From: Streptomyces sindenensis
Lineage (GTDB): Bacteria > Actinomycetota > Actinomycetes > Streptomycetales > Streptomycetaceae
Direction of reading: 5' to 3'
Length of the DNA stretch: 64,000 nt
NCBI RefSeq assembly: GCF_014649035.1
Contig: NZ_BMSG01000029.1
Location: 39,720-103,719 of the forward strand
The position numbers were made by a program, and so were the translations under genes. A model generated the notes under the pieces. It saw only the letters and a list, made by a program, of their open reading frames with translations, was not told where the DNA came from and made no database searches. Positions within the stretch are counted from its first letter, which is position 1; every line of letters starts with the position of its first letter. This document shows, one piece after another, positions 26,365-34,231 of the stretch.

Positions 26365-27194
26365 GTACCCCGACCGCCGTGAACGGCTCCACCACCCTGG
26401 TGGCGAGCGACCTCGATCGCACGCTGATCTACTCGGCGGCCTCGCTCGACCTGTCCATGCCGGACGCGGAGGCCCCCCGGCTCCTGTGCGTCGAGGTGTA
26501 CGGCCACAAGCCCCTCTCCTACATGACGGAGCCCGCCGCCGCGCTCCTCACCGAGGTGGCGGCCTCCACCGTCTTCGTGCCGACCACCACCCGCACCCGC
26601 GAGCAGTACGGACGCATCCACCTCCCCGGCCCCACCCCCCGGTACGCGATCTGCGCCAACGGCGGCCACATCCTGGTCGACGGTGTCTCCGACCGCGACT
26701 GGCAGCAGCGGGTGGAGTCCCGGATCGCCGCCGAGTGCGCGCCGCTCACCGAGGTCCGCGCCCATCTCGCGACCACCGCCGATCCGGCCTGGCTGCTGAA
26801 GGAACGGGTCGCCGAGGACCTCTTCGCCTACCTCGTCGTCGAACGGTCCCTGCTGCCCGAGGAGTGGGTGAAGGAGCTGGCGGCCTGGGCCCGCCCGCGC
26901 GGCTGGACGGTCTCCCTCCAGGGCCGCAAGATCTACGCGGTGCCGGCGCCGCTCACCAAGAGCGCCGCGATGCACGAGGTCGCCCGCCGCACGGGAGCCA
27001 CGCGCACGCTCGCCGCCGGGGACTCCCTCCTCGACGCCGACCTGCTGCTCGCCGCCGATCTCGGCTGGCGCCCCGGCCACGGCGAACTGGCCGACGAGGG
27101 CTGGCGGGCCCCGCACGTGGTGGCCCTGGAGGAGCGGGGCGGGGCGGCGGGGGAGGAGATCCTGCGCCGCTTCCTGGCGGCCGCGGCTGGGTGA
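26361..27194 (+). CDS. HAD-superfamily phosphatase of the Ter module
   Basis: A 277-residue HAD hydrolase. Motif I is DLDRT at about residue 18, motif II is the VPTTTR region, motif III Lys is in APLTKSAAM, and motif IV is GDSLLDADLLLAAD. The insertion between motifs is of the Cof/sucrose-phosphatase type (C2 cap). It is translationally coupled (ATGA) to the phosphoribosyltransferase fusion. In this family of operons it is proposed to remove a phosphate from the ribosylated product. The substrate is not known. Confidence 0.9.
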   Translation: MSTPTAVNGSTTLVASDLDRTLIYSAASLDLSMPDAEAPRLLCVEVYGHKPLSYMTEPAAALLTEVAASTVFVPTTTRTREQYGRIHLPGPTPRYAICANGGHILVDGVSDRDWQQRVESRIAAECAPLTEVRAHLATTADPAWLLKERVAEDLFAYLVVERSLLPEEWVKELAAWARPRGWTVSLQGRKIYAVPAPLTKSAAMHEVARRTGATRTLAAGDSLLDADLLLAADLGWRPGHGELADEGWRAPHVVALEERGGAAGEEILRRFLAAAAG

Positions 27195-27235
27195 GTTCTC
27201 CTGCGCGCGGGCGCGCGTTGCGCGAGGCTGGGGCC

Positions 27236-27895
27236 ATGACCAAGGGCAACGACACAACGATCACCGACGAGCTCTACCAGTACATGCTGGCCCACAACCC
27301 GCCGCTGGACCCGGTCCAGCGGGAGCTGGTGGACACCACGTACGCGCGGTTCCCCGATCACGCGGGCATGGTGTCGGCCGAGGAGCAGGCCCCGCTCCTG
27401 GCCTTCCTCGTCCGGCTGGTGGGCGCCCGGCATGTGGTGGAGGTCGGCACCTTCACCGGCTTCAGCGCCCTGGCGATGGCCCGGGCGCTGCCCGCCGACG
27501 GCACGCTGATCGCCTGTGACATCTCGGAGGAGTGGACGGCGTACGGCCGTGCGGCCTGGGAGAAGGCGGGCGTCGCGGACCGGATCGACCTGCGCATCGC
27601 CCCCGCCCTGGACACCCTGCGCGCGATGCCCGCCGAGCCGCACATCGACTTCGCCTACCTGGACGCGGACAAGGGCGGCTACATCGCGTACTGGGAGGAG
27701 CTGGTGCCCCGGATGCGGCAGGGCGGGGTCATCGCCACGGACAACGTGCTCTTCCACGGCGGGGTGACGGACCCGGAGGCGACGGGCCCGACGGCGGCGA
27801 TCAAGGAGTTCAACGACCATGTGAGCGCGGACGCCCGGATGGACAGCGTCCTGCTGACGGTCGCGGACGGCCTGACGCTGTCCCGCAAGAGGTAG
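27236..27895 (+). CDS. SAM-dependent O-methyltransferase, class I (COMT-like)
   Basis: A 219-residue cation-dependent O-methyltransferase of the Methyltransf_3 family. SAM motif I is VVEVGTFTGFSALAMARALP, the acidic motif II ends in LIACDISEEW, and the metal/substrate motif is FAYLDADKGGYIAYWEELVP with the following TDNVLFHG. The start at 27236 (MTKGNDTTITDELYQYML) agrees with family length. It lies 41 bp after the HAD gene and may be read with the Ter metabolite operon, where a methyl transfer would fit, but a GC-rich stretch in between means separate transcription cannot be excluded. Confidence 0.92.
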   Translation: MTKGNDTTITDELYQYMLAHNPPLDPVQRELVDTTYARFPDHAGMVSAEEQAPLLAFLVRLVGARHVVEVGTFTGFSALAMARALPADGTLIACDISEEWTAYGRAAWEKAGVADRIDLRIAPALDTLRAMPAEPHIDFAYLDADKGGYIAYWEELVPRMRQGGVIATDNVLFHGGVTDPEATGPTAAIKEFNDHVSADARMDSVLLTVADGLTLSRKR

Positions 27896-27902
27896 AGCCG
27901 GA

Positions 27903-27922
27903 CGCCCTCCCGCAAGAGGGCG
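27903..27922. terminator. Short hairpin between O-methyltransferase and FmdB genes
   Basis: 7-bp inverted repeat CGCCCTC and GAGGGCG with a 6-nt loop between convergent genes. Weak but well placed. Confidence 0.5.
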
Positions 27923-27935
27923 GGGCGGGGTGGGC

Positions 27936-28154
27936 TCAGCCGCAGCACCCGCCTCCGCAGCAGCCGCCCCCACCGCCTCCACCGGACGGTGCGGGAGCGG
28001 ACCCGGCAGCGCCGCCCACGGCCACGGCGGACAGCAGCTTGACGGTGTCGTCGTGGCCCGCGGGGCAGGCGGCGGGGTCCGAGGACTGCGCCATGGGACG
28101 GCTGACTTCGAAGGTGTCTCCGCAGGTGCGGCAGCGGAATTCGTAACGGGGCAT
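27936..28154 (-). CDS. FmdB-type zinc ribbon protein
   Basis: A 72-residue regulatory-type zinc ribbon. The N-terminus MPRYEFRCRTCGDTFEVSRP and ACPAGHD supply the four zinc ligands (C-x2-C and C-x2-H) typical of FmdB-family proteins. The C-terminus is a glycine-rich tail ending in two CCG clusters, also common in actinobacterial members. Its partners are unknown. Confidence 0.88.
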   Translation of the reverse strand: MPRYEFRCRTCGDTFEVSRPMAQSSDPAACPAGHDDTVKLLSAVAVGGAAGSAPAPSGGGGGGGCCGGGCCG

Positions 28155-28177
28155 GGGCTCAGGCTAGAGCACACGCC

Positions 28178-29557
28178 CTACGCGCCACCGCCGCGTTCCT
28201 CGCGGATGCCGGAGACGACCCGGGCGGCGGTCCGGCGCACGGCCTCGGTCTCGGTCAGGAAGTGCCAGTAGTCGGGGTGGCGCCCTTCGAGTCCGGCGAT
28301 GGCCCGCTCCAGCCGGGCGACGGAGTCGTCGAGCGGCCGCGCGTGCCGGGGATCGGGCGTGTGCCGGCCTGCCATGGCGAGACGCTGCGCGTCCCGCACC
28401 GCGAACCGGGTCCGCTCGATCTCCTGCTGCGGGTCCTTCGCCACCGCGTTCAGCCGCTGCAACCGGTCCCCGGCGGCGGAGACCGCCTCGTCCACCGCGT
28501 TGAGCAGGGCCCGGACCGTGGACAGCCGGGACGTGGCGTCCGCCCAGCGCTGTTCCTCGCGCGCCTTCGCCGCCTCGGCCAGCTTGTCCTCCGCCTGCCG
28601 TACGTTGACGGCGGCCTGCTCCGGGACCGGCTGGAGGTCCTGCCAGCAGGCGGCCGAGAACCGCCTCCGCAACTCGCTGAGCACCGGCTCCACCGAGCCC
28701 GCCCGCGTCGTCAGCGCCTGGGCCCGGGTCCGCAGGGACACCAGCCGCCGGTCGATCTCGGCGGCCCGCTCGGGCAGCCGCTCCGCCTCGGTGCGCACGG
28801 CCTCGGCGTCACGGAGCACCACATCGGCCCGCTGGAGGGTCTCGGGGACGCCGTGCTGTCCCGCGCCCTGGTTCAGCTTGGTCAGCTCGGGGGCGAGCGC
28901 GGCGAGCCGGGCGGCGAGCTCATCGGCCCGCAGCCCTGCGGCCCGCACGGCATCGAGGGCGTTGCTCGCCGCGAGAAGCGCCTGGCGGGCCCGCTCGACG
29001 GCGGGGGCGAGCCGGGCCAGCTGGGTCTCCGCGCTGCCCAGCAGCGGCCCGAGCCCCTGGGCGAACCGGTCCAGCTCGCCCTTGACCCGCACGAGGTCGT
29101 CCTTGGCCCGGGTCAGCTCGGTGCGGGCCCGGGAGGCGACGGCGGGCTCCAGGTCGTCCCGGTCCAGGTCATGGCTGTCGACGGCGGTGATGTAGGCGTG
29201 GCTGACCTCGTCGATGCGCCGGCCGAGCGCGGCGAAGTCCTCGGCCGCCTTGCGACCACGCGGGGAGCTGTCCACGGCATTGATGGTCTCGATGGAGATC
29301 CGGAGGTCCCGCTGGGCGGTGTCCAGCTCGTAGAAGGCCTCGGCGGCGGCGTCCTTGGCGGTCTGCGCCTCGGCCCGCTGGCTCTCCCCTCCGCGCCCGC
29401 CGAACCACCGGCGCGTACCGCCACCGGCGAAGGCGGCGGGCAGCACGGCCAGCACGAGAGGCAAGGGCAGCGATATCAGCGCCAGAAGATCCCTGCCACT
29501 GCGAACGGCGGACCTCGCACCCGCTCCTGCCTCCGGCCGCGCGTTGGTCGCCGTCAC
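28178..29557 (-). CDS. Coiled-coil membrane protein of unknown function
   Basis: A 459-residue protein with one hydrophobic segment near residues 24-45 (LLALISLPLPLVLAVLPAAF) and a long alpha-helical, Ala/Arg/Glu/Leu-rich cytoplasmic region with heptad character up to about residue 400. The end is CHP-like (DYWHFLTETEAVRRT). No catalytic motif was found. The GTG start at 29557 was chosen because an upstream ATG adds residues without coding character. It lies upstream of, and in the same direction as, the zinc ribbon gene (23 bp apart). It may act as a scaffold or septum-associated protein, but this is a guess. Confidence 0.72.
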   Translation of the reverse strand: MTATNARPEAGAGARSAVRSGRDLLALISLPLPLVLAVLPAAFAGGGTRRWFGGRGGESQRAEAQTAKDAAAEAFYELDTAQRDLRISIETINAVDSSPRGRKAAEDFAALGRRIDEVSHAYITAVDSHDLDRDDLEPAVASRARTELTRAKDDLVRVKGELDRFAQGLGPLLGSAETQLARLAPAVERARQALLAASNALDAVRAAGLRADELAARLAALAPELTKLNQGAGQHGVPETLQRADVVLRDAEAVRTEAERLPERAAEIDRRLVSLRTRAQALTTRAGSVEPVLSELRRRFSAACWQDLQPVPEQAAVNVRQAEDKLAEAAKAREEQRWADATSRLSTVRALLNAVDEAVSAAGDRLQRLNAVAKDPQQEIERTRFAVRDAQRLAMAGRHTPDPRHARPLDDSVARLERAIAGLEGRHPDYWHFLTETEAVRRTAARVVSGIREERGGGA

Positions 29558-29628
29558 ATCCCTCTCCCGTGCCGATTCGCCCTGCCCGGTACATTCTCCC
29601 ACCAGGTAAGGACGAACACACGGGTCGG

Positions 29629-30438
29629 TTAGTTCGCGCTTCGCACGGTGACTTCCCCGTTGTCGCTGTAGGCCTTCACGACATGGGTGCTGTCGTCGCC
29701 GCGCGGCACGTCGACGGAGACGTCCCCGTTGTCGGCGGAGGCATCGACCTTGTACGTCTGCCCCCGCGGCAGATCGATGGTGATGCTTCCGTTGTCACTG
29801 ACGGTGTCCACCAGGTCGGGCACGGAGGTGAAGCCCAGCCGGATCTCCCCGTTGTCGGCACGGGCGACCACGGAGGGGCCGGATATCCGCTCGGCCCGCA
29901 CCTCCCCGTTGTCGCTCTTCAGCCTCAGCGTGCCGCTCGCGTCCCGGACCTCGATCTCGCCGTTGTCGGACGACAGGTCCAGCGCGCTGTCGAAACCGCT
30001 GGCGCTGACCGTCCCGTTGTCCGAGGCAGCGGTCACCGCGACCCCGCGCGGCACCTTCACCCGGTGCCGGGAGTCGCAGTTGCCGATGCCTTCGCACTTC
30101 ACCCGGAGCGTGAGGGTGTCGTCCTCCATCCTCCAGACGGCGTCGGGCCCGCTGCCGAACACGGCCCACCCGTCGAACTGCCGCTCCACCTCGACCTGCT
30201 CCACATCGGCCGGCACGAGGTCCACGACGCCGTTCTCGGCGTCGATGTTCAGCGTCTCCCCCTTCAGCGCGAACGACTTGCGCTCGACGGGCGCGCCGTC
30301 CACGTCCGTGCCCCCGCACCCGGTGAGCGCCAGCGCCAGCAACGCCACCCCGCCCCCGAGAGCGAGGGCCCGCCCTGCGGCACCCCCGAGGCGCGCCCCG
30401 GAACGGGTGCGGGTCGGTGCGCTCGTAACGATGTCCAC
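29629..30438 (-). CDS. DUF4097-family beta-repeat lipoprotein
   Basis: A 269-residue probable lipoprotein. The N-terminal signal ends in the lipobox LALTGCGG (Cys about residue 43). The mature part is a right-handed beta repeat (DUF4097/DUF2807 type): the motif SDNG or ADNG occurs about seven times at 20-25 residue spacing (AASDNGTVS, SSDNGEIE, KSDNGEVR, ARADNGEIR, TVSDNGSIT, ASADNGDVS, AYSDNGEVT). The GTG at 30438 is the likely start since residues upstream lack signal-peptide features. Function unknown; such proteins act at the cell surface. Confidence 0.88.
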   Translation of the reverse strand: MDIVTSAPTRTRSGARLGGAAGRALALGGGVALLALALTGCGGTDVDGAPVERKSFALKGETLNIDAENGVVDLVPADVEQVEVERQFDGWAVFGSGPDAVWRMEDDTLTLRVKCEGIGNCDSRHRVKVPRGVAVTAASDNGTVSASGFDSALDLSSDNGEIEVRDASGTLRLKSDNGEVRAERISGPSVVARADNGEIRLGFTSVPDLVDTVSDNGSITIDLPRGQTYKVDASADNGDVSVDVPRGDDSTHVVKAYSDNGEVTVRSAN

Positions 30439-30637
30439 GGTGATCGGTCCCCCAGTGCGTGCGGTGCGTGCTGCCGGACGGCGCCACCGGACGTCGTTGC
30501 CGGTGTACTCGAACTGTAGGCAGCGGCGGCCCTCCGGCGGGATCCGGCCGGCCACCGTCTCGGGGGTGGGGTTATCCCCCGGTCCCGAACGGTTTATGAG
30601 CAGGGGCCCGGTCCATGTACGCTGTTGCCTCATCCAC

Positions 30638-30712
30638 GGGTGCGTAGCTCAGGGGTAGAGCGCTGCTCTTACAAAGCAGATGTCGGCGGTTCGAAACCGT
30701 CCGCGCCCACCA
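30638..30712 (+). tRNA. tRNA-Val (anticodon TAC), CCA encoded
   Basis: The cloverleaf folds fully: acceptor arms GGGTGCG and CGCGCCC (one U-G pair), anticodon stem CTGCT/AGCAG with loop CTTACAA (anticodon TAC, reads GUA), T arm GGCGG/CCGTC, and an encoded CCA. It is the integration target of the element to its right, whose junction with the tRNA restores an intact gene. A terminator follows at 30717. Confidence 0.97.
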
Positions 30713-30716
30713 GCAC

Positions 30717-30750
30717 AAAGACCCCCAGCCGATCATGGCTGGGGGTCTTT
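30717..30750 (+). terminator. Terminator after tRNA-Val
   Basis: Perfect 14-bp inverted repeat (AAAGACCCCCAGCC and GGCTGGGGGTCTTT) with a 6-nt loop, beginning 5 bases after the tRNA CCA. It lies inside the element and so was brought in by the integration; the original tRNA terminator probably lies beyond the right end at 33644. Confidence 0.88.
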
Positions 30751-30780
30751 GACATCCACCTCTGACATCAACGGGCGCGG

Positions 30781-31053
30781 TCACCCACGGTCGGGATGCT
30801 GCCGCCTCAGCATGCGGTCGAGGTGACTCACGGCCTCGCGCTGCGTGTCCTGGACGACGTGGGCATAGATGTTCATCGTCACTGCGATCTGACTGTGCCC
30901 GAGGATCTCCATCACGACACGGGGCGGGACGCCAGCGGCGGTGAGCAGGGTCGCGCAGCCGTGGCGGGCATCATGCAGCCGGATGACGCGAAGCCCTGCG
31001 GTTCCGGCGACCCGGGTGAACGAGCGGTACAGGTTGCGCGGCTCAACCGACGA
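30781..31053 (-). pseudogene. C-terminal fragment of a tyrosine integrase
   Basis: About 90 codons of a phage/AICE-type tyrosine recombinase remain: EPRNLYRSFTRV, LHDARHGCATLL (second catalytic Arg and His), VVMEILGHSQIAVTMNIYAH (His and Tyr nucleophile), and REAVSHLDRML. The first catalytic Arg and the whole N-terminal core are gone. The reading frame continues open to 31185, but beyond about 31053 the sequence is the antisense of the GntR remnant. The protein is almost certainly inactive, so excision would need an integrase supplied elsewhere. Confidence 0.85.
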
Positions 31054-31054
31054 A

Positions 31055-31231
31055 TCGAAGCTCCTCCAACTTGCCCCAGGAGAGCCCGTCGTCGAATTGC
31101 ACCGGACGACGTACACAGCTGATGGAGCGGTGGTGGAGTTCGCCATCGGGGTACACGCGGCATCGCGCTTCTCTTGGGAGTACAAGTTTCAGGTGCCCGA
31201 CTCGGTGACGGACAAGGGAAACCCTCAGTGA
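31055..31231 (+). pseudogene. C-terminal remnant of a GntR/UTRA-type regulator
   Basis: The + strand reads SKLLQLAPGEPVVELHRTTY, then TADGAVVEFAIGV and FSWEYKFQVPDSV, the last strands of a UTRA ligand-binding domain of HutC/KorSA-type GntR regulators. No helix-turn-helix half is present; the frame upstream of about 31055 is the antisense of the integrase. The stop codon overlaps the YdcF-type start (GTGA), so the intact gene was once operonic with it. The fusion point marks the internal deletion that joined integrase and regulator. Confidence 0.78.
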
Positions 31232-31893
31232 TCACCACGCAGGACTGGGAAGACGCCCGGCGCATCTGGAGCTATCACCAGATGGGCCACGCCCTTCATC
31301 CCTGCTCTGTTGCCATCGGGCTCGGCAGCCATGACCTCGGAGTAGCCGACACGTCGGTAGACCTCTACAAGCGCGGGCTGGTGCCGCTTCTCCTCTTCAC
31401 CGGGGCCACGAGTCCCACGACGAGGGAGCGGATGCCCCGGGGTGAAGCTGTCCACTACCGGGAGCGGGCAGTCGAATTGGGGGTGCCTGAGTCTGCTGTC
31501 CTTGTGGAGCCCAGGGCCCGCAACACAGGTGAGAACATCCGCTTCGCGCGGGATGTGTTGGAGAAGGAGGGCGTTGAGGTGGCCTCCGTACTCCTCATCA
31601 GTAAGCCGTACGAGGAGCGGCGGGCATACGCCACGGCTCGCAGGCTGTGGCCCGAAGTGGAGATCGTCAGCGCTTCGACTCCGATGACGCTGGACGAGTA
31701 CGTGAACTCGATTGGTGACGCGCGTCTGGTGATCGACATGCTGGTCGGCGCACTGCAACGGCTGATGATCTACCCGGATCAGGGATTCATGATCCGCCAG
31801 CCCGTACCTGCCGACGTATCCGAGGCGTACCAGCGCCTCCGCCAAGCCGGGTTCACCAGCCGACTCCTCGCGACGGATTCACGCTCTTCTTGA
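31228..31893 (+). CDS. YdcF/ElyC-like DUF218 protein
   Basis: A 221-residue protein of the DUF218 (YdcF/SanA) fold. Recognisable parts: VAIGLGSHDLGVADTSVDLY, LLLFTGATSPTT, PRARNTGENIRFARDVLEK and LISKPYEERRAYATARRLWP, with conserved Glu-Asn-(T/I) and the SKPYEERR loop. It has no signal peptide, unlike SanA. Function of this branch is unknown; it commonly follows a GntR regulator on actinomycete integrative elements. GTG start at 31228 overlaps the GntR remnant stop. Its expression is doubtful because the upstream regulator is truncated. Confidence 0.85.
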   Translation: MITTQDWEDARRIWSYHQMGHALHPCSVAIGLGSHDLGVADTSVDLYKRGLVPLLLFTGATSPTTRERMPRGEAVHYRERAVELGVPESAVLVEPRARNTGENIRFARDVLEKEGVEVASVLLISKPYEERRAYATARRLWPEVEIVSASTPMTLDEYVNSIGDARLVIDMLVGALQRLMIYPDQGFMIRQPVPADVSEAYQRLRQAGFTSRLLATDSRSS

Positions 31894-32398
31894 CCGAGCC
31901 TGAGAGCTGTTACAGGTTTCTCTACCTCATCAAGGCACCCGGCTGCGCTCCGCTCCGCCGGGCGCGCTTCCCGGCTCTGGCTGCGCCCGAGCTCCTGCCT
32001 TCGGCCCGCTCGGCGCTGCCGCCGCCGACGCGCGCCCACAACTGGATAGGCCCGGGGGCATGAGACGAGAACCAAGCCCGCGGCTTCAAGAGGATGCCTC
32101 CGGCGGGGGCGCTCAGACTCCGGGATGGGACGGGGCGCCGTTCGCGAGTGCCGGCCGGAGTAGGGCGAGCGTCGTGGGGCTCCCATCCCGACCACCTTCG
32201 ACCCAGGCAGAGCCGAGCAGCCGCGGCCCGGGGCGTCAAGGTCGTTCGTACAGTGGCGCGCTCCACCTTGACGCCCTGAACCACGACCGCTCCACGGTGT
32301 GTGGGTCGAAGGCGGACGGGGTGGAAGCCGGGGCGAGGGGTGGGTTGGCGATGGCAAGTGCCTGACTGTCTGTCAGTGGTGGACCTTAGGCTTCCACC
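31894..32398. other. Non-coding stretch of the element with inverted repeat
   Basis: 505 bp with no convincing gene. It holds a 12-bp perfect inverted repeat (GGGCGTCAAGGT at 32231-32242 and its complement at 32265-32276) around a 22-nt loop, and at its right end a promoter-like pair (TGACTG at 32363-32368 and TAGGCT at 32387-32392) placed so that the HNH gene mRNA would begin at its ATG. It may be a relic of a transfer or replication locus. Confidence 0.5.
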
Positions 32399-33460
32399 AT
32401 GCGCAAAGGTGCGATCAGCCGAGACGGTGTCTTCCAAGCTCTGACGGAGTATGACGACCTCGGGCAGGACGAGTTTCTGTCCAAGTACGGGTACAAGCCA
32501 GCCACTGGGTATCTCCTCTTGCACGAGGAACGAACCTACGACTCCAAGGCCATCGCTGGCGTGGCTCACAAGTTCGATCAGGGTCGAGCGCTGAGGCCTG
32601 ACGAGCTGATCGGTGGAAGGTCGCACGCCGCCAGATGGCTGGCCCGACTCGGCTTTACGATCCGTTCGTCCCGGAGTCCCGACTGGACGCGTGACGAGAT
32701 CATCCTTGCCTGCGATCTGGCCATGGCCAACGGCTGGAAGCGACTGGAATTTGACGACCCGCGGGTGGTTGAGCTGTCTGCGCTGCTCCAGACCATGCCG
32801 ATCCATCCTGGGGAGCTGCGCAACGAGTTGTTCCGAAACCCCAACGGGGTAGCGCGTAAGACGGTTGACATCACATGCCGGCATCCCAGTTACACGGGCA
32901 AGCCGACGAACGGAAACGCCCTAGATGTCGAAGTCATGAACGACTTCCTCGCCCGGCCGACTGAGATGGCGAAGGTGGCCCGGCACATCAGGCAAGGCCT
33001 GGTCGCAGGAGAGTTTCAGGAGCTAGCACCCGAGGTCGAGGAGGAAGACGACGACTACAGCGCACCAGAGGGCAAGTTGCTGCTACGCCGCCACCGGAGC
33101 CGCGAGCGGAACAAGGCTTTGCGTAAGAGGAAGATCGACGCGGCATTGCGGCAGGGCCGTCCGCTCGCTTGCGAGGCGTGCGGCTTCGACTTCGAGCAAG
33201 TCTACGGCGACCGCGGAAGCGGATACATCGAGTGTCACCACGTTGTTCCCCTGCATGAGGCTGGCGAAGGCCGCACCAAGCTCAACGATCTCGCCCTCAT
33301 CTGCGCCAACTGCCACCGCATGATCCACCGGCGCGCGCCATGGCCGACCCCTGCGGAGCTTCGAGCCTCGATAGAGCAGAAGCACGCTGACGACAGGCGC
33401 GCCGCGGCGGCTTTGACGCGACCGCGTAGGGCAGCCGACGAGCAGATGCCGAACCCGTGA
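32399..33460 (+). CDS. HNH endonuclease, ScoMcrA-like (candidate type IV restriction enzyme)
   Basis: A 353-residue nuclease. The N-terminal 90 residues (LSKYGYKPATGYLLLHEERT, YDSKAIAGVAHKFDQGRALR, RSHAARWLARLGF) match the head domain found in actinobacterial McrA-like enzymes. The middle has an ATPase-free helical domain (LRNELFRNPNGVARKTVDI). The C-terminus is a classical HNH: CEACGFDF near residue 258, ECHHVVPLHEAG near 280 and LALICANCHRMIH near 300, with four Cys as zinc ligands. Modified-DNA cleavage is inferred from the ScoMcrA resemblance; no separate SRA base-flipping domain is evident. It is the only functional cargo gene of the element and has a lower GC content than neighbours. 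The mRNA is probably leaderless. Confidence 0.8.
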   Translation: MRKGAISRDGVFQALTEYDDLGQDEFLSKYGYKPATGYLLLHEERTYDSKAIAGVAHKFDQGRALRPDELIGGRSHAARWLARLGFTIRSSRSPDWTRDEIILACDLAMANGWKRLEFDDPRVVELSALLQTMPIHPGELRNELFRNPNGVARKTVDITCRHPSYTGKPTNGNALDVEVMNDFLARPTEMAKVARHIRQGLVAGEFQELAPEVEEEDDDYSAPEGKLLLRRHRSRERNKALRKRKIDAALRQGRPLACEACGFDFEQVYGDRGSGYIECHHVVPLHEAGEGRTKLNDLALICANCHRMIHRRAPWPTPAELRASIEQKHADDRRAAAALTRPRRAADEQMPNP

Positions 33461-33576
33461 GCTGACATCCACGGCCGACATCAACGTCGGTGCACAACGG
33501 CAGTCCCGGAGAGCCATGGACGGCAGTTGCGGCCCGGCCCGCCAGGGTCCATGACCACCTCCGGCCGAACTTACAC

Positions 33577-33613
33577 AGCAGATGTCGGCGGTTCGAAACC
33601 GTCCGCGCCCACC
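33577..33613 (+). repeat. attR: duplicated 3' end of tRNA-Val
   Basis: A 37-bp perfect copy of 30675-30711, extended to 44 bp with one mismatch. It contains the anticodon-stem 3' strand, the T arm and the acceptor 3' strand but no 5' half, so it is not a tRNA gene. It marks the right end of the integrated element. The last shared base is followed by GGGGATAAG here and by the encoded terminal A of CCA in the intact tRNA. Confidence 0.95.
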
Positions 33614-33643
33614 GGGGATAAGTAGCAGGTGAGAGCCTGTTTC

Positions 33644-33674
33644 GGCCCCCCCAATCGCGATCGATTGGGGGGCC
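33644..33674 (+). terminator. Hairpin terminator beyond attR
   Basis: An 11-bp stem (CCCCCCAATCG with CGATTGGGGGG) and a 4-nt loop, followed by CCTTCTC. It probably was the original terminator of the tRNA-Val transcript before integration pushed it 2.9 kb away. Confidence 0.75.
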
Positions 33675-33712
33675 TTCTCATGCCGGGAGTCCCCCGAGAG
33701 GCCACATGGTCG

Positions 33713-34231
33713 TCAGACGGACTCCGACCGTGTGTCGACGACCCGGCCGGGAGCCGAGGCGGTGCCGTAGCCCGCTGCGGCCTGCCGCAGTTCGGTGTGG
33801 GTGGTGTGCGTATGCTGCCGCGCCTCTTCGAGCCGGGCCTCGATCTCCGGTGTGTAGCGGCCGTTCTGCGGCACGCCGGGGTCGATTTCGCTCAGGCCCA
33901 GGGCGCTCCAGGCCGCGCGCCCGGCTGCCCGGAGCAGGGTCTCGTCCGTGACGGAGAGGGCGAGCCGGTCCCGGGCCTCGGTCACGTCGCTGCGGGCCTG
34001 ATAGAAGTCCGCCCGGACGACGGGGTCCGGCTCGCCCGCCCGGAGGGCGTCCACCCGGAGCCAGTACAGCTGGCGGTAGCGGAGCGCGGCGCTCAGGAGC
34101 CGGCCGGTGAGGTCCGCCACCTGCTCACGGTGCTGCTCGCGCCGGCGGCGCCGGTCGGTCAACTGCTGGGTGATCGTGACGAGGAGTCCGCCGGCGAGGG
34201 TGCCTATGACGGCGATGGCGCTTTCCCACAT
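33713..34231 (-). CDS. Small membrane-anchored hypothetical protein
   Basis: A 172-residue protein with one N-terminal membrane helix (AIAVIGTLAGGLLVTITQQL) followed by an Arg-rich stop-transfer (DRRRRREQHREQ) and a helical cytoplasmic part. No domain is recognised. It is common in Streptomyces as a small single-TM protein of unknown function. It stands alone, just beyond the integrated element, and the opposite strand carries only a shadow frame. Confidence 0.7.
   Translation of the reverse strand: MWESAIAVIGTLAGGLLVTITQQLTDRRRRREQHREQVADLTGRLLSAALRYRQLYWLRVDALRAGEPDPVVRADFYQARSDVTEARDRLALSVTDETLLRAAGRAAWSALGLSEIDPGVPQNGRYTPEIEARLEEARQHTHTTHTELRQAAAGYGTASAPGRVVDTRSESV

Larger units (their letters stand above)
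30675..33613 (+). mobile_element. Small tRNA-Val-integrated element (degenerate AICE/prophage-like island)
   Basis: A 2.9-kb insertion flanked by a 37-bp perfect direct repeat of the tRNA-Val 3' half (30675-30711 and 33577-33613; 44 bp with one mismatch if extended). Contents from left: terminator, truncated tyrosine integrase reading toward the tRNA, remnant of a GntR regulator, YdcF-type gene, 505-bp non-coding stretch with an inverted repeat, and an HNH endonuclease gene. A pair of 10-mers (gacatccac and gacatcaacg, about 6 bp apart) occurs next to each end (30750-30773 and 33463-33486), as expected for integrase arm-type sites. Lost transfer and replication genes and the broken integrase show it cannot move by itself. 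Confidence 0.87.

Noticed and set aside
31922..32884. Long minus-strand frames across the non-coding part of the element
   Set aside because: They are composed of repetitive Arg/Gly/Pro codons and overlap the HNH gene; no domain seen.
33577..33613. Second tRNA-Val gene
   Set aside because: Only the 3' half of a tRNA is present without a 5' half; it is the attR copy made by integration.
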